Shown here in pieces: positions 21,764-31,504 of a stretch of 64,000 nucleotides of DNA. The stretch spans positions 2,730,453 to 2,794,452 of the forward strand of contig PCDI01000001.1 in assembly GCA_002778195.1 (NCBI GenBank), read 5' to 3'. The position numbers were made by a program, and so were the translations under genes. The stretch's first letter is position 1, and the number at the start of each line of letters is the position of its first letter. The DNA is from Raffaelea ambrosiae (lineage: Eukaryota > Ascomycota > Sordariomycetes > Ophiostomatales > Ophiostomataceae). The notes under the pieces were generated by a model. The model made no database searches. It worked only from the letters and a program-made list of their open reading frames with translations, and was not told where the DNA came from.

Positions 21764-22660
21764 TCAAACAGCCTCCCAGTCCATGGCTTCCACCATGAAG
21801 CCCCATTCCTCTTCCTCTGTCGTGACCGGGTCCATTTCCATGAGGGCCGGCTGTTCCCCATGGCTGTCGCCGAGCCCAGCCACTTCGTTTGCCGTCCTGG
21901 TGGCGACATGCTGACTGGCCACCGTAAATGCTCGATCGAGGCCCTCGTGGATGGCTGCCATGATTCCCGCCACGTCATATGTGGACAGAGGCGGTGCGGG
22001 ATGCTTGCCGTCTCGGCTGTCCAGTGCCTTACGTCGCCCACTGGCACCACCACCCGCACCCGCGCTTTCGCTTCCGCTGCCGACGGAGTCGGCGTTCTTC
22101 CAGCGGTTCCGGAGGTCCTTGGCCCTGGTCAGCTGCCGCCGGACATTGCCAACGCCGAGCACGGAATGAAGCGGATTGTCTTCCCGGTCCAGCGCCTCCA
22201 AGACGTTAGCATGGTATCGGTGGTTCCGGGCGCCACCACTGCTGTCGGGAGTGGCGCTGATGGCTCTCGCCCGGGGGGCTGCCGAGATGGATATGCCGAA
22301 AACGCCCTGCAGGTGAACAAGAGCACGCTCACAGAGCATGTAGTACTCGAAGAAGTCGAGTTTGAACATCAGCTCGGCCTCGGCCAAGCTGACGCTGTCC
22401 TGGGCCAGGCCGACGGCCGCTCGCTGGTAGGCGACATCAAGGAAAGGTAGCTTCCACTTCATGCGCCGGACGATCTTGGAGTACCGGGCCAGCTCTGCAG
22501 CTGCTGGCTCGACGGAGTCGGGAAGGCGTTCGAGATGCACGGCTGTAGTCTCGTTGGCCTTGCTGCTGCCGTCGGCTGCGAGCCGTGTGGACGGAGCCGG
22601 CAGTGAGCTAGATCGCCCTTCTGTGGACACGGCCCAGCGGCTATTGGCAAGTCCAGGCAT
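21764..22660 (-). CDS. Conserved-looking fungal protein of unknown function
   Basis: A single-exon frame of 298 residues. I start it at ATG 22660 (MPGLANSRW), because the longer open frame to 22738 begins with GTG, not ATG. The middle, about residues 50-130, is the most protein-like part: ELARYSKIVRRMKWKLPFLD, then VAYQRAAVGLAQDSVSLAEA and a hydrophobic-aromatic helix with KLDFFEYYMLCERALVHLQG. A second block reads YHANVLEALDREDNPLHSVL and continues to a basic RRQLTRAKDLRNRWKNAD stretch. The C-terminus is acidic, with EEEEWGFMVEAMDWEAV. I see no catalytic motif, signal peptide or clear transmembrane segment. The pattern looks like a helical, nuclear or cytosolic fungal-specific protein. I do not recognise the family. 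Confidence 0.65.
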   Translation of the reverse strand: MPGLANSRWAVSTEGRSSSLPAPSTRLAADGSSKANETTAVHLERLPDSVEPAAAELARYSKIVRRMKWKLPFLDVAYQRAAVGLAQDSVSLAEAELMFKLDFFEYYMLCERALVHLQGVFGISISAAPRARAISATPDSSGGARNHRYHANVLEALDREDNPLHSVLGVGNVRRQLTRAKDLRNRWKNADSVGSGSESAGAGGGASGRRKALDSRDGKHPAPPLSTYDVAGIMAAIHEGLDRAFTVASQHVATRTANEVAGLGDSHGEQPALMEMDPVTTEEEEWGFMVEAMDWEAV

Positions 22661-23463
22661 ACTGAGACGCGAAAAGTTCGGTAGCGAATTAGGTAAATGC
22701 AGGTGTAAATAAAGATGCAGTTTTAATGGTATAGACACGGCGAGTCGTCAGTTCCTAGGAAGAGACCGTGTTGTGTGAAGACGGGCTGGAGAGGAGGAGA
22801 AAGAATTTACGCGCAGTGACCGATGATGAACATGCACGTGTCCATGGCCTCGTGCCATGACCAAGCAGGATGAAATTCGTGAAAGGTGCCTGGAGACGGC
22901 CGAAGAAGTCAAGGCCCGGCGCCTTTCTTGGGCGGCTAACTCAGCCACATCGAGGTATTGTAGCGCCACACCACCGTCTCTTTTGATGCAAAACAACCAA
23001 AGCTTAACAAAAATTAAACCACCAAAAAAACCACGTCTTCGTTAGAACGCATAACACACGCCAACGTATGGGCCGGTCGACGGAAGAGTACGAGAGCGGT
23101 TACTGTGGCCCTGGCCATTGCTGGAAAAGCAGAACAAACTGGGAGCCAGCCAGCTTGACATGCATAAAATGCCACATCACGGAGACGGCGAGGTCTGACA
23201 CAGAAACAAAACAAAGTGCCTCGCTACATACGCTATACTCAGTATGACAACCCAGCCAGGGTCCAACGGCAGAACCAACAGGCACTCTTGTCGAGATAAC
23301 CAAGCCAAGAGAGCACTTCCCAATGCCACACAACAAGTCGAGCTGAACACCCATCGACAACGACAGCACGAACAGGACCATCTCCGAACCTTCTACCGAG
23401 AACACGAGAAGCTGCTTGACTAATTGACCTAGTTACAAGAATGCAAAGCGACGCTAGGAAACA
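22661..23463. other. Intergenic region
   Basis: 803 bp between the hypothetical gene start and the stop of the AcrB-like gene. It includes an A-rich stretch at 22985-23035. No gene seen. Confidence 0.4.
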
Positions 23464-26400
23464 TCACAGAGTACTTGCTGCCTCGCGAGGACTGGCACTT
23501 GCACTGCCGCTGCTGGCCGAGCCGGCGGCCGAGTTCGAGGACGAGTCATCCCGCGAGCGAGAGCCGGTGGCTAGCGGACTGCGAATTGCGATGCCCTGCG
23601 AGACTGGGCGCTCGATGGTTACTCCTGTTGCTGCAGCGGCAGCAGCTGCGGCTGTAGCTGCAACCGCAGGGCCCGAGACACTAGGAGGCATAAATGCATC
23701 GTCGTCTCCATTGCTCGACTGGGTAAAGCCAGACACATCGCTAAGCATCGACGATGACCGGCCGCGAGTCCTGGGAAGCATGGCCGGAAAACCGGGTTGC
23801 ATCTGCGCCATGGGCATGTAGGTGGCGGCTGGGGCAAGGCTGGATGGGATGGGCGATGGGCCAGTCGTGGGCACCACGACGCCAGCCAGGGCGGGCCACA
23901 TGGCAGCGCCTGGCGCATACAGACCCGTCGTTGTGGGGGGTACTGCATGGCCGGACCAAGGCCCGGAGGCGGCAGGAGTGGGCACCGTGGTAGCACTCGG
24001 GACAAGAGGCGGCGCGACTGAGCCGAAGCGGTCGTCATAGGGACGTTCGCTATCAAAGGACGAATAGAACGCGTGCATCGTCTCGTGCATTGTCTCGATC
24101 GCCTGTACCTTTTGCGCGTTACTGCTCTGGACAGCGGCGATACGCTCCGTGTAATTCTGGGCCATGCGCGCAGATTCGACCTCGATGTCAGCGCGTTGCT
24201 GGCGACGGCGCTCGGCCTCGTCTAGGCCGCGGGCGTTGGCATCCATGATGCGGGCATGGTCGCTGTCAGCCTTGGCGATGCGGGCTGCAATCTTGTTTCG
24301 TCGGCTCTGCAGTGTCGACTGCTCTTCCTCGAGCGTGCGGAGCTCGCTGTCGACCGAGGTTTTGAAGCTCTTGAAGGAAGCGACGGCGCCGTCGAACTGG
24401 GCCTTCTCGCGGTCCCATTCGCTCTTCTTGGCGCGGTGCTGGCTGAGCAGGTCGTCGGGCACGGTGCTGACGTCTTGGAGCTCCGCATCGAGGCTTTCGA
24501 TGGCCTGCTCGGCCTGCTTTTGCTGGACGTTGTTCTGGTTGATCTTCTGGCGCAGTTTCTCGTCGTTGCCGCCGGCCGACTGGACCGACGATGCCAGGCG
24601 GTCGATCTCCTTCTTCAGGGCGTTGATGCGGCGGTTGTTGTCCTTGCGCAGCGTCTTGAGTCTCGTCTTCTCGTCGTTCAGCTTGGCCTCCTGGGTGGCG
24701 ATGGACGCCTTGATGGTCGTTGCGGGCGACTCGTGGGGCCGTAGCTGGCTGGGGGCGGCGGGTTTGGCCGCTGCCACGTCGGTGCTCGTGGATGGGGCGG
24801 GTGCAGTCCTAACGCTGGTACTGAACAGAACCTCGCCGGTCCGGGTGCTGATGAACTCGCACTCGTAGCTCGACAGAGGCGTGAGGCCGTAGATGTCGCC
24901 AGTCCATCGCCTCCCCGCGGCTGTGGTGGCACCAGAGCCAGCTGTCGTGTCATCGTCTCCGTCCCCCCCGCCGGCGACAGGGATAATGCGTGTAGGCTGC
25001 CACGTGGCATTGTTGATGCGGACGTAGAACGGCTTGGTGACGTCGATGTAGGACGAATTGGGAGGCAAGCGGGCGTCCTTGGCACCCCCGTCATCGGGGA
25101 AGACGCTGGTAGCAAAGCAGACTTCGTCGTGGCCGACGAAGCAGATCCAGATCTGGCCAGGCTGGGCAAAGAACGGAGCGTTGCCCAGGTTGTCGACGTC
25201 GGTGGCTTCGGCGCCGGCAGATTCCGACGCGGCCTGGGATAGCTCGTACTCCTTGATCATGACAATCTTGGTACTGGCCAAGGCTGCCCACAGTGGCTGG
25301 CGCGCACGAACCAGGGTGTTCTGCTTCCTCTTTTTCTTGGACGAGACGTAGCCAGTCACGGGCTGAAAGCTGTTGGCCGGGTTGCTCCCGGTGTTGGTGG
25401 TGGTGTTGGTGTTGGTGCTGGTGCTGCTCCCCAGCAGGGGATGTCCGAGGCTCGCAGAGCTTGGCGCGCCGCCGGCGGCATTGCTGGCAGCAGCAATTGA
25501 CGAAGCGACCACACTGCCTCCAGGGGGTGCAAGTGGGTTGCCGGTGGCTCCGGCGCCCGTGCCCGGACCAGAGGCGCTACCACCGGCCGCAGTGCTGGCA
25601 GCAGCGCCGCCGCTGGCAGTATGGTTATGGCTGGTGGAGCTGGCGCTGGGATGGCTCGTGCTGCCGTCGGACAGCCCGGCAAACGCGGCTCCGTCAGAAG
25701 CGTCGGCTATGCCGAAGCTGGCATCCACAGGGGTGTCGGCCGGGGCGAAGACGGTCCTGGCCGCTTCGGGGTCGATGTTGGCGGCGTGGGCCATGTTGTC
25801 GCGCTGCTCTCTCCTGAGGTACCATTCCCGGATGTAGCGCACAACGCCCTGGGTGAGGATGTGGATGGCAAAGATGTTTCGCACCCAGGAGGCGCCGCCG
25901 TGGCGGGCAAAAAGCCTGGCAGCGGGCTGAAAGGAGGCTGGGCGACCAGCGGCAGCACCCGCGGCAGCGGCAGCAGCAGTGGCAGTTGTAGACTGGTCGG
26001 CGGCCAGCAACGGGCCGAGGTGGGGGATTTGCTGCAGGCTGGGGATGTGGCCAAAGTGGGAGAAGAGCACGATGCCCATGCACACAAAGATGTTGTTGGC
26101 GGAGCCGTGGCCGGAGCTGCGGCGGCCGCCGTGGCCGCCGCCGAGAGTCAGGGCAATGACGACCTGGGCAAAGTCGAGTATGAGCAGCTGCAGCGGGCCC
26201 CAGAGAAAGAGCCAGACCAGCAGGAAGCCGACGTCCATGCAGACGACGGTGGTCAGGGCGGGGGTGCCCAGGGTGCCCTCGAAGAACTCGGTGATGCTGA
26301 GGCCGGAGCTGGTGGTGACGGGCGGCACAAAGGTGAGGACGGTAAAGAGCATGTAGATGCTGGACAGGGCAATGGGCGAGAGCTGCATGAGGATGATGAG

Positions 26401-27045
26401 GATGGCGATGGTGTCGTAGAGGGGGCACGAGCGCAGGACGGTGAGGGCAAAGTCGACGGGGCCGGGGTCGCGGTGGACGGCGAGGTTCTTGGCGGCGTTG
26501 ACGTCGATGCGGCGGTGGTTCAGGCCGTCCTCGAGGCCGGCGGATGCGGAGGAAGCCAGAACATGGGCCGTGTCGACACCGGCCGCATAGCCGGCGACGT
26601 CGCCAGCGCCCGGAGCCGAGGACTCGACGTCGTCGAGGGACGACCGGCGGTCGGCGGTGGACCGGCGGGCACGGCCGGCGGCATCGGAGCCGCGGTGCTG
26701 CTGCGGGTGCTGCTGGGAGGGGCCCATGGCGGCGGTGTAACCGGCGAGGCCGACTGCGGACACGGCCGAGGGAGTCGGGCACGGCCGAGAAGAAGAAGAA
26801 GCGGCCTTCGAGGCTTTCGAAGCGGGCGAGACGGCCGAGACGGCTGACGCAATTCCTCCGCCTGTTCGACCGGCTCCCGCAGTCACCGCACCATCTGCCG
26901 ACGAGGCTCCCGGCGCGGTCCTGTGCTTGGCGAGGCGGCGTCCCGAGGCGGCGGCAGCAGCAGCTGCAGGCCCATTCTCGTGGCGGAGGTCGCGCTGGGA
27001 TGCTGCTGCCGGCTGTCGCTTGGCCGACGGCGAGGCGCGAGGCAT
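23464..27045 (-). CDS. acrB: AcrB-like ubiquitination-network membrane/coiled-coil protein
   Basis: A 1193-residue single-exon protein that resembles fungal AcrB, known from Aspergillus as a partner of the CreB/CreC deubiquitination network and acriflavine resistance. In order: an Ala/Ser-rich disordered N-terminus (1-200); hydrophobic segments at about 210-250 (TIAILIILMQLSPIALSSIY), 265-305 and 320-335; a Gly/Ser/Thr linker (about 430-560); a beta-rich FN3-like domain with WICFVGHDEVCFATSVFP and GLTPLSSYECEFISTRTGEV; a long coiled coil (about 775-975, KLNDEKTRLKTLRKDNNRRI onward); and a Pro/Ala-rich tail. The order of three membrane segments, FN3-like domain and coiled coil supports the call. 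The name rests on family memory. The start ATG is at 27045. Long plus-strand frames opposite are shadows of the GC-rich sequence. Confidence 0.8.
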   Translation of the reverse strand: MPRASPSAKRQPAAASQRDLRHENGPAAAAAAASGRRLAKHRTAPGASSADGAVTAGAGRTGGGIASAVSAVSPASKASKAASSSSRPCPTPSAVSAVGLAGYTAAMGPSQQHPQQHRGSDAAGRARRSTADRRSSLDDVESSAPGAGDVAGYAAGVDTAHVLASSASAGLEDGLNHRRIDVNAAKNLAVHRDPGPVDFALTVLRSCPLYDTIAILIILMQLSPIALSSIYMLFTVLTFVPPVTTSSGLSITEFFEGTLGTPALTTVVCMDVGFLLVWLFLWGPLQLLILDFAQVVIALTLGGGHGGRRSSGHGSANNIFVCMGIVLFSHFGHIPSLQQIPHLGPLLAADQSTTATAAAAAAGAAAGRPASFQPAARLFARHGGASWVRNIFAIHILTQGVVRYIREWYLRREQRDNMAHAANIDPEAARTVFAPADTPVDASFGIADASDGAAFAGLSDGSTSHPSASSTSHNHTASGGAAASTAAGGSASGPGTGAGATGNPLAPPGGSVVASSIAAASNAAGGAPSSASLGHPLLGSSTSTNTNTTTNTGSNPANSFQPVTGYVSSKKKRKQNTLVRARQPLWAALASTKIVMIKEYELSQAASESAGAEATDVDNLGNAPFFAQPGQIWICFVGHDEVCFATSVFPDDGGAKDARLPPNSSYIDVTKPFYVRINNATWQPTRIIPVAGGGDGDDDTTAGSGATTAAGRRWTGDIYGLTPLSSYECEFISTRTGEVLFSTSVRTAPAPSTSTDVAAAKPAAPSQLRPHESPATTIKASIATQEAKLNDEKTRLKTLRKDNNRRINALKKEIDRLASSVQSAGGNDEKLRQKINQNNVQQKQAEQAIESLDAELQDVSTVPDDLLSQHRAKKSEWDREKAQFDGAVASFKSFKTSVDSELRTLEEEQSTLQSRRNKIAARIAKADSDHARIMDANARGLDEAERRRQQRADIEVESARMAQNYTERIAAVQSSNAQKVQAIETMHETMHAFYSSFDSERPYDDRFGSVAPPLVPSATTVPTPAASGPWSGHAVPPTTTGLYAPGAAMWPALAGVVVPTTGPSPIPSSLAPAATYMPMAQMQPGFPAMLPRTRGRSSSMLSDVSGFTQSSNGDDDAFMPPSVSGPAVAATAAAAAAAATGVTIERPVSQGIAIRSPLATGSRSRDDSSSNSAAGSASSGSASASPREAASTL

Positions 27046-28917
27046 GCAGCAGCAGCCGGCTCAGAAGCTGCACTTCCGGGCCAGCGGGGCGCTTGAGGCC
27101 GGTGGTGGCGGCCGGTGGGAGAGGCGGCGGGGGCGGCCTGGCGACGGAGCGCGGGAATGGCTCAGCAAAGGGCGTCGAGAATGTGTCGAGAATGTGTCGG
27201 TAATAGGGCTTCGGGATTCTGCTGGGGCAGCCAGGCTGCGGCTGCTCTTCTCTGTCTGGAAATGGAAGTCAGGGCCGTCACGCGGTGCTGCAGTGGACAA
27301 GACGCCGGGAAGAGTGTGGTGTGGCGTGGCAGACCGGGCGGAGGGACGGGGGAGGATGGTGTTGAGAGACGAAGAAAGTCGGGGGGGGGGGCACAGAGTC
27401 TTTCAGTGGGGCCACCCTCTGCCCAGATGGCGTTTGCCGCAATCAGCAACACGGCAATGGCGCTGGTGCACGGTGCGAGCCAGGCAAAGCAAGACAGACA
27501 GCATGGCAGACAACAATCAGACAGAGCCAATTGGCGCTCCAGTGGCACAGCAGGAGCAGATCCACCAGATCGCCTCATCCGGATTCCACCAAGTCACGAC
27601 CAGACCAGCAGCGAGCGTGCACACGCAGCCACAATTGCCGGCTGCTTCAGACCCTCGCGAGTCAGCATCTTGCTACGACAGACCTACTCGTACTAATACT
27701 ATGTAGTTAGCATGTAGACTGCTGCAACCCAACCACATCTCTGCAAGCCCCTCCTGACGCCGTGCAGATCGCTCCGTAGCAGTGCGACGCCAGCAGGTCA
27801 GCAGGCCCGCCAGGCCACCCTTGGCCCTTATCTTGCATATGGAAGAAACACAATGCTTGTGGCCAGCCAGTCAGTGGCCTTGCAGAGCACTGCAATTTCC
27901 TGGCACGCTGGAGGCTTCCCTCCCTGCCCTGCAGCACCAGGCACGAGTGGCCTGTAGGAAGAGACTGCGATATCTGCCGTAAGATACATACGAGTAGCAA
28001 ACCAGATAGGACGATATATCACAGGTGTGAAAGCATCGATCGCTCTCCTCTGCCCTGCCTCGCGCAGGCCGCCACTGCCCGTCTACATCTGCCCATCTGC
28101 CCACCACACTCCGAAGCCTCCCGCCACACCCTCTCCACAGCGGACCAGGCACGTAGATCGTCTCGGCATTTGGCCCTCGACACCATCCGAGATTGGCTCG
28201 TTCCCGCTGCCAGTAGCCTGTCCTCTGCTGCATGGCGCCATCCCCCGCCCGGATGGTCTGGAGGGCCCTCAGAGCTTGTCTCTGACTTGCCCCAACACCC
28301 GCCCTGTAATGAATCTGCCAGCCCGGCGGTTGACTTGCAGGAGATAACAGAGGCTGGGCCACACCAACCCGACAGAAGTGTACATAGTAAGATAAAACTA
28401 GTTACTATGTACCTCGGGATCCCATCTACGCGGAGGCTCTACGCAGAGGTATGGCAAATTGTGGACTTTGTAAGATACAGTGGCACACCCCTGTCCCTCT
28501 GATAAACGACAAGGTGAATAGTCTTACAAAGTAGATTCTGACAGCTCCACGCGACATCTCACGATCGAAAGCTTGTCGATATTCTCCGGCCTCCTACCCC
28601 GTGTTTCGGTTCTTTCCCATGATACTAACACCCATACGACTTGCCTACAGTGTGCCGAAACGCACTTATGTAATAGCCTCTGTCACATGCGGCCGGAACA
28701 GCCCGGCCCAGCACTTCTTCAGACCGCTGCGACCTGCGCACACACTCGCTCGCTGCCAATTGCGGCTTCAATTTCCGAGATTGCTGATCCTCGGTCGAGC
28801 TAGTGACTGTCTACACAGTATCCTACTATTACATGCCCATTTACGTATCTTCTTACTCAGACTCTGTCACAGCACAAGGATATTCAACTCTGCCAACTCA
28901 CCACAACTCACCGTCGC
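27046..28917. other. 1.87 kb intergenic region
   Basis: No supportable gene in either strand. It contains recurrent gap words: CTACTCGTACTAATACTATGTAGTTAG near 27680 and CTAGTTACTATG near 28395. A TTTGTAAGATA motif lies near 28468, with its reverse-like CTTACAAAGTA near 28523. It serves as the AcrB upstream region and the thioesterase 3' region. Confidence 0.4.
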
Positions 28918-30076
28918 TCATGGCTTCGCACCGCCCATGTCCTCGACCGCGTCTGCCCTGTTCCACGTCTCCTTCTCCAGCTTCTCCACCGCCCCGATGA
29001 GCTCCCATATCCGTGTCCGGCACTGCGCTGTCTCCTCTGCCTGCTGCACCCACAGCTGCGCCAACACGTCCTTCATAAAGTCCGGCACCTGTGCCTTGGC
29101 CGGCTTTCTGTAGTCGTAGAGCGCCACATCCTCAAACATCCTGGCCGCCACTCGCTTCTCCGTGTGCGACAGTACCATGCAGTCCAGGAGGAGCGATGTG
29201 GCCGGCGTGCTCGGTGCCGTTGGCGACACCCTGAGTTTGTGGTAGACAGAGATCGTGTCCGGGAACGTCATGGGCTGCGTGCATCGGGGTTGGAATCTTC
29301 TGTCAGCTTTCACAACGCGACTTCATTTTCAGCCGGCTCTGTCTTCTTCTCCTGTCCCCGGCCAGGTCCCTAATAGCTCGGCCCTCCAGGGAGGACTCAC
29401 AAACTTGTATTCCGTCGTGATGCTTTTCAAGATCAGGCCCACAGACTTGGTGGTCATCAGCTCCAGCCACTGCGGACCTCGTGCTGGGTCAACCCGCAGC
29501 GCTATGTGATGCACCCAGTTCACACGAGATGTCTCGGCATAGCGGTTGTACATGATGTTGTTAACGTGACCCTAGGAGTAGACGTCAGCAAGCATTCTTC
29601 ACAGATTTTTTTTGTTTCTTTCTCAATATTTTTCTTTTCCTTGCGGTTCCGGCCTCGCTGGGGTTTGAGGTCGTATCTCGTACAAATGAGTCCATCTCGC
29701 CCCAGGCCACCTTCTGGTCCTCCAGTCCGCGCCGGTCGCCCGATAGGAAGCCCTCGCTGCCTGCTGTCAGCCGCCGCCACTCGGCTGCCAGGGCCCGGGC
29801 CACCCCCGCTGCTTCTGTCACCTGCGGTTGTGAACAGCCAAACATAATGCACTTGCCGATGCGCGCACGCAGGTCAGAAAGCCACCGTACTGGCGGTGCT
29901 GGCGGCACCTGCGGCTTTTCGGCTGAAGACGTTGCAGCGGCAGCCGACGACGCAGGTGAGGTCGACAGAAACCGCCCGCGGGGAAAAGAAACGGCTCGGC
30001 CAGGTCGAAGCCGCACAGCATGACGGCCAGCTGCCGCCGCCGCCGCCGCCGCCGTGTCTAGTCGCTGCGCAGGCAT
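28918..30076 (-). CDS. Mitochondrial hotdog-fold thioesterase-like protein
   Basis: A 4-hydroxybenzoyl-CoA thioesterase-like (4HBT) hotdog protein with a matrix presequence. Exons are 30076-29684, 29571-29401 and 29274-28918, giving 306 residues; all junctions are phase 0. Intron 1 is 112 nt (GTACGA...CCTAG) and intron 2 is 126 nt (GTGAGT...GCAG). The N-terminus MPAQRLDTAAAAAAAAGRHA and the following RLRPGRAVSFPRGRFLSTS fit a cleaved presequence. The hotdog signature spans intron 1: VAWGEMDSF joins GHVNNIMYNRYAETSRVNW. The later strand is KSITTEYKF, joined to PMTFPDTISVYHKL. The C-terminus is a charged helix. Substrate unknown; acyl-CoA or acyl-carrier thioester hydrolysis in mitochondria is an inference from fold and targeting. 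It shares a 376 bp divergent promoter with an LYR-family gene. Confidence 0.85.
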
Positions 30077-30452
30077 GGTTGTGTCAACGTGCGTTGCTGT
30101 GCTGTGTTTGCGACGACTTTGCACGCTTTCCTGGCTGCCTTTTTCTCTTCCTCTCTTCTGCCTTTCTTCCTTGGATGCCTTGTCTGGATGCCGGTCTGGG
30201 CGAGAGAGGGCTGTCAATGGCTGGTCTATTCTGCCTCGGCTTTACCAAGCTACGGCGATTTTGGGAGGGGCTTGCCTGCCGTAGTCGGGCGGTGTTCTTC
30301 CCCTACCACAACCCCGGTCCACCCACTGATCACGTAATTTGCCCAACCACAGTCCCGTTTTCCCAGGCGCCGACTACCAAATGTGAAAGGCCGCACCGCC
30401 CTCTTTGCTCGCCGGGATCCGAGGCGAGAAGTCTGATACCGAGCTAGTTACT
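30077..30452. promoter_or_regulatory. Shared divergent promoter, hotdog thioesterase / LYR protein
   Basis: 376 bp between two ATGs of genes whose products both look mitochondrial. It includes CCAATC-free, pyrimidine-rich leader sequence and a CTAGTTACTATG context at the LYR start. No clear known site. Confidence 0.45.
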
Positions 30453-31195
30453 ATGCCGCCCGCTCTGAATCCTGAGCTGCGGAGCCAAGTGATCACCGTA
30501 TATAAAGGCAAGTCTTGCCCAACGGGTTGCGGGCGTTGCACCTTGTTGGCATGGCCGCAATGACTGACCATCCTCTTTGTTCTGCCCAGAACTGCTGAAT
30601 CTTGGTAAAGACTACCCGCTGGGCGAGGCGTACTTTCGTCGCCGCCTGCACGCCGCGTTTGTCGCCAATGCCCAGCTCCGGGACGAAGCTGCCATCCGGC
30701 GCGGCATTGAACGTGCCGAGTTTGTGCGGAAAGGTATGTGCTTGTCTTGTGTTTCTTAATATCCCGCCGTCGGAGGCCGGCTGTTCACAGCATCGTGATC
30801 CTGCACCTCTACATCGGTTTACCGGGCTGACAGTGCTGCATTGACCAACAGAAATCGAGGCTTTGTAAGTTGACCATGTCCACTTCACAATTCACACGAG
30901 ACATACACAAGCAACACACACACACACACATCTACTGGAAGTTATATTCCGTTTGCTTGTTCATGTACAGATTCGTGTTTCGTTTCCATTCTTCGCCGAG
31001 CCATCCATGCGTCCCAAATACCCGATTGCTCCACAAATGCTATACAAAACAACAAGACAGCGACCTAAGAAAGACTATGAGAAAAAAGGCCAAACGGCAA
31101 GACCAGAAAGCACATCGACTGACATTGTCCGTCTCGGATGCAGATACTATCTCAAGCGGTATCGCGCGTTGAGGCAGCGATACGGCGCGGCCTGA
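30453..31195 (+). CDS. LYR-motif mitochondrial protein, LYRM5/ETFRF1 type
   Basis: A small Complex1_LYR protein of 87 residues. In animals LYRM5 (ETFRF1) acts on electron transfer flavoprotein in the matrix. Four exons: 30453-30507, 30590-30733, 30852-30864 and 31144-31195. Exon 3 is a 13 nt microexon. Intron 1 (30508-30589) appears to begin GCAAGT, a GC-AG intron; intron 2 begins GTATGT and intron 3 (279 nt) GTAAGT. Spliced, the protein runs MPPALNPELRSQVITVYKEL, then LNLGKDYPLGEAYFRRRLHA, and ends EIEALYYLKRYRALRQRYGAA, matching the LYRM5 pattern through to its conserved C-terminal KYRAMKQRY-like end. Phases agree at every junction. No long open frame reveals this gene, so an automated model may miss it. 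Confidence 0.88.
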
Positions 31196-31352
31196 CTGCG
31201 GCAGGCGGAGAGAACGTTGGGGTAGGACAGAATATTGTCTTGGTCGGAAGGTCATCGGGGGGCACAGAGACGGCCATAGAGATAGGGTCTCGGGGATCGC
31301 AGAACACAGGACCACGACGATGGGAATGATAAGACATATTTAGGTCCATGGA

Positions 31353-31383
<31 letters not shown>

Positions 31384-31504
31384 CACAGCAGCTAGCCGGA
31401 GGAGTGAGGAAGCTTCTCATCCCTCGAAGAGAAGAGCCAGCGGTCCGTCAACCATGTCGGGTCCAATATCTGCCTGCTTGTTCATATTAATAACTCGTGC
31501 GCCT
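31196..31504. other. Convergent 3' region with homopolymer
   Basis: 309 bp between the LYR gene and the methyltransferase stop. It holds a long C run (see separate entry). No gene seen. Confidence 0.4.
31354..31384. repeat. Poly-C homopolymer, about 31 nt
   Basis: An uninterrupted run of C on the plus strand. Runs of this length are prone to sequencing and assembly length error. Confidence 0.9.

Noticed and set aside
25621..26847. 408-residue Gly/Asp-rich plus-strand frame
   Set aside because: Antisense to the AcrB-like gene; no protein motif.
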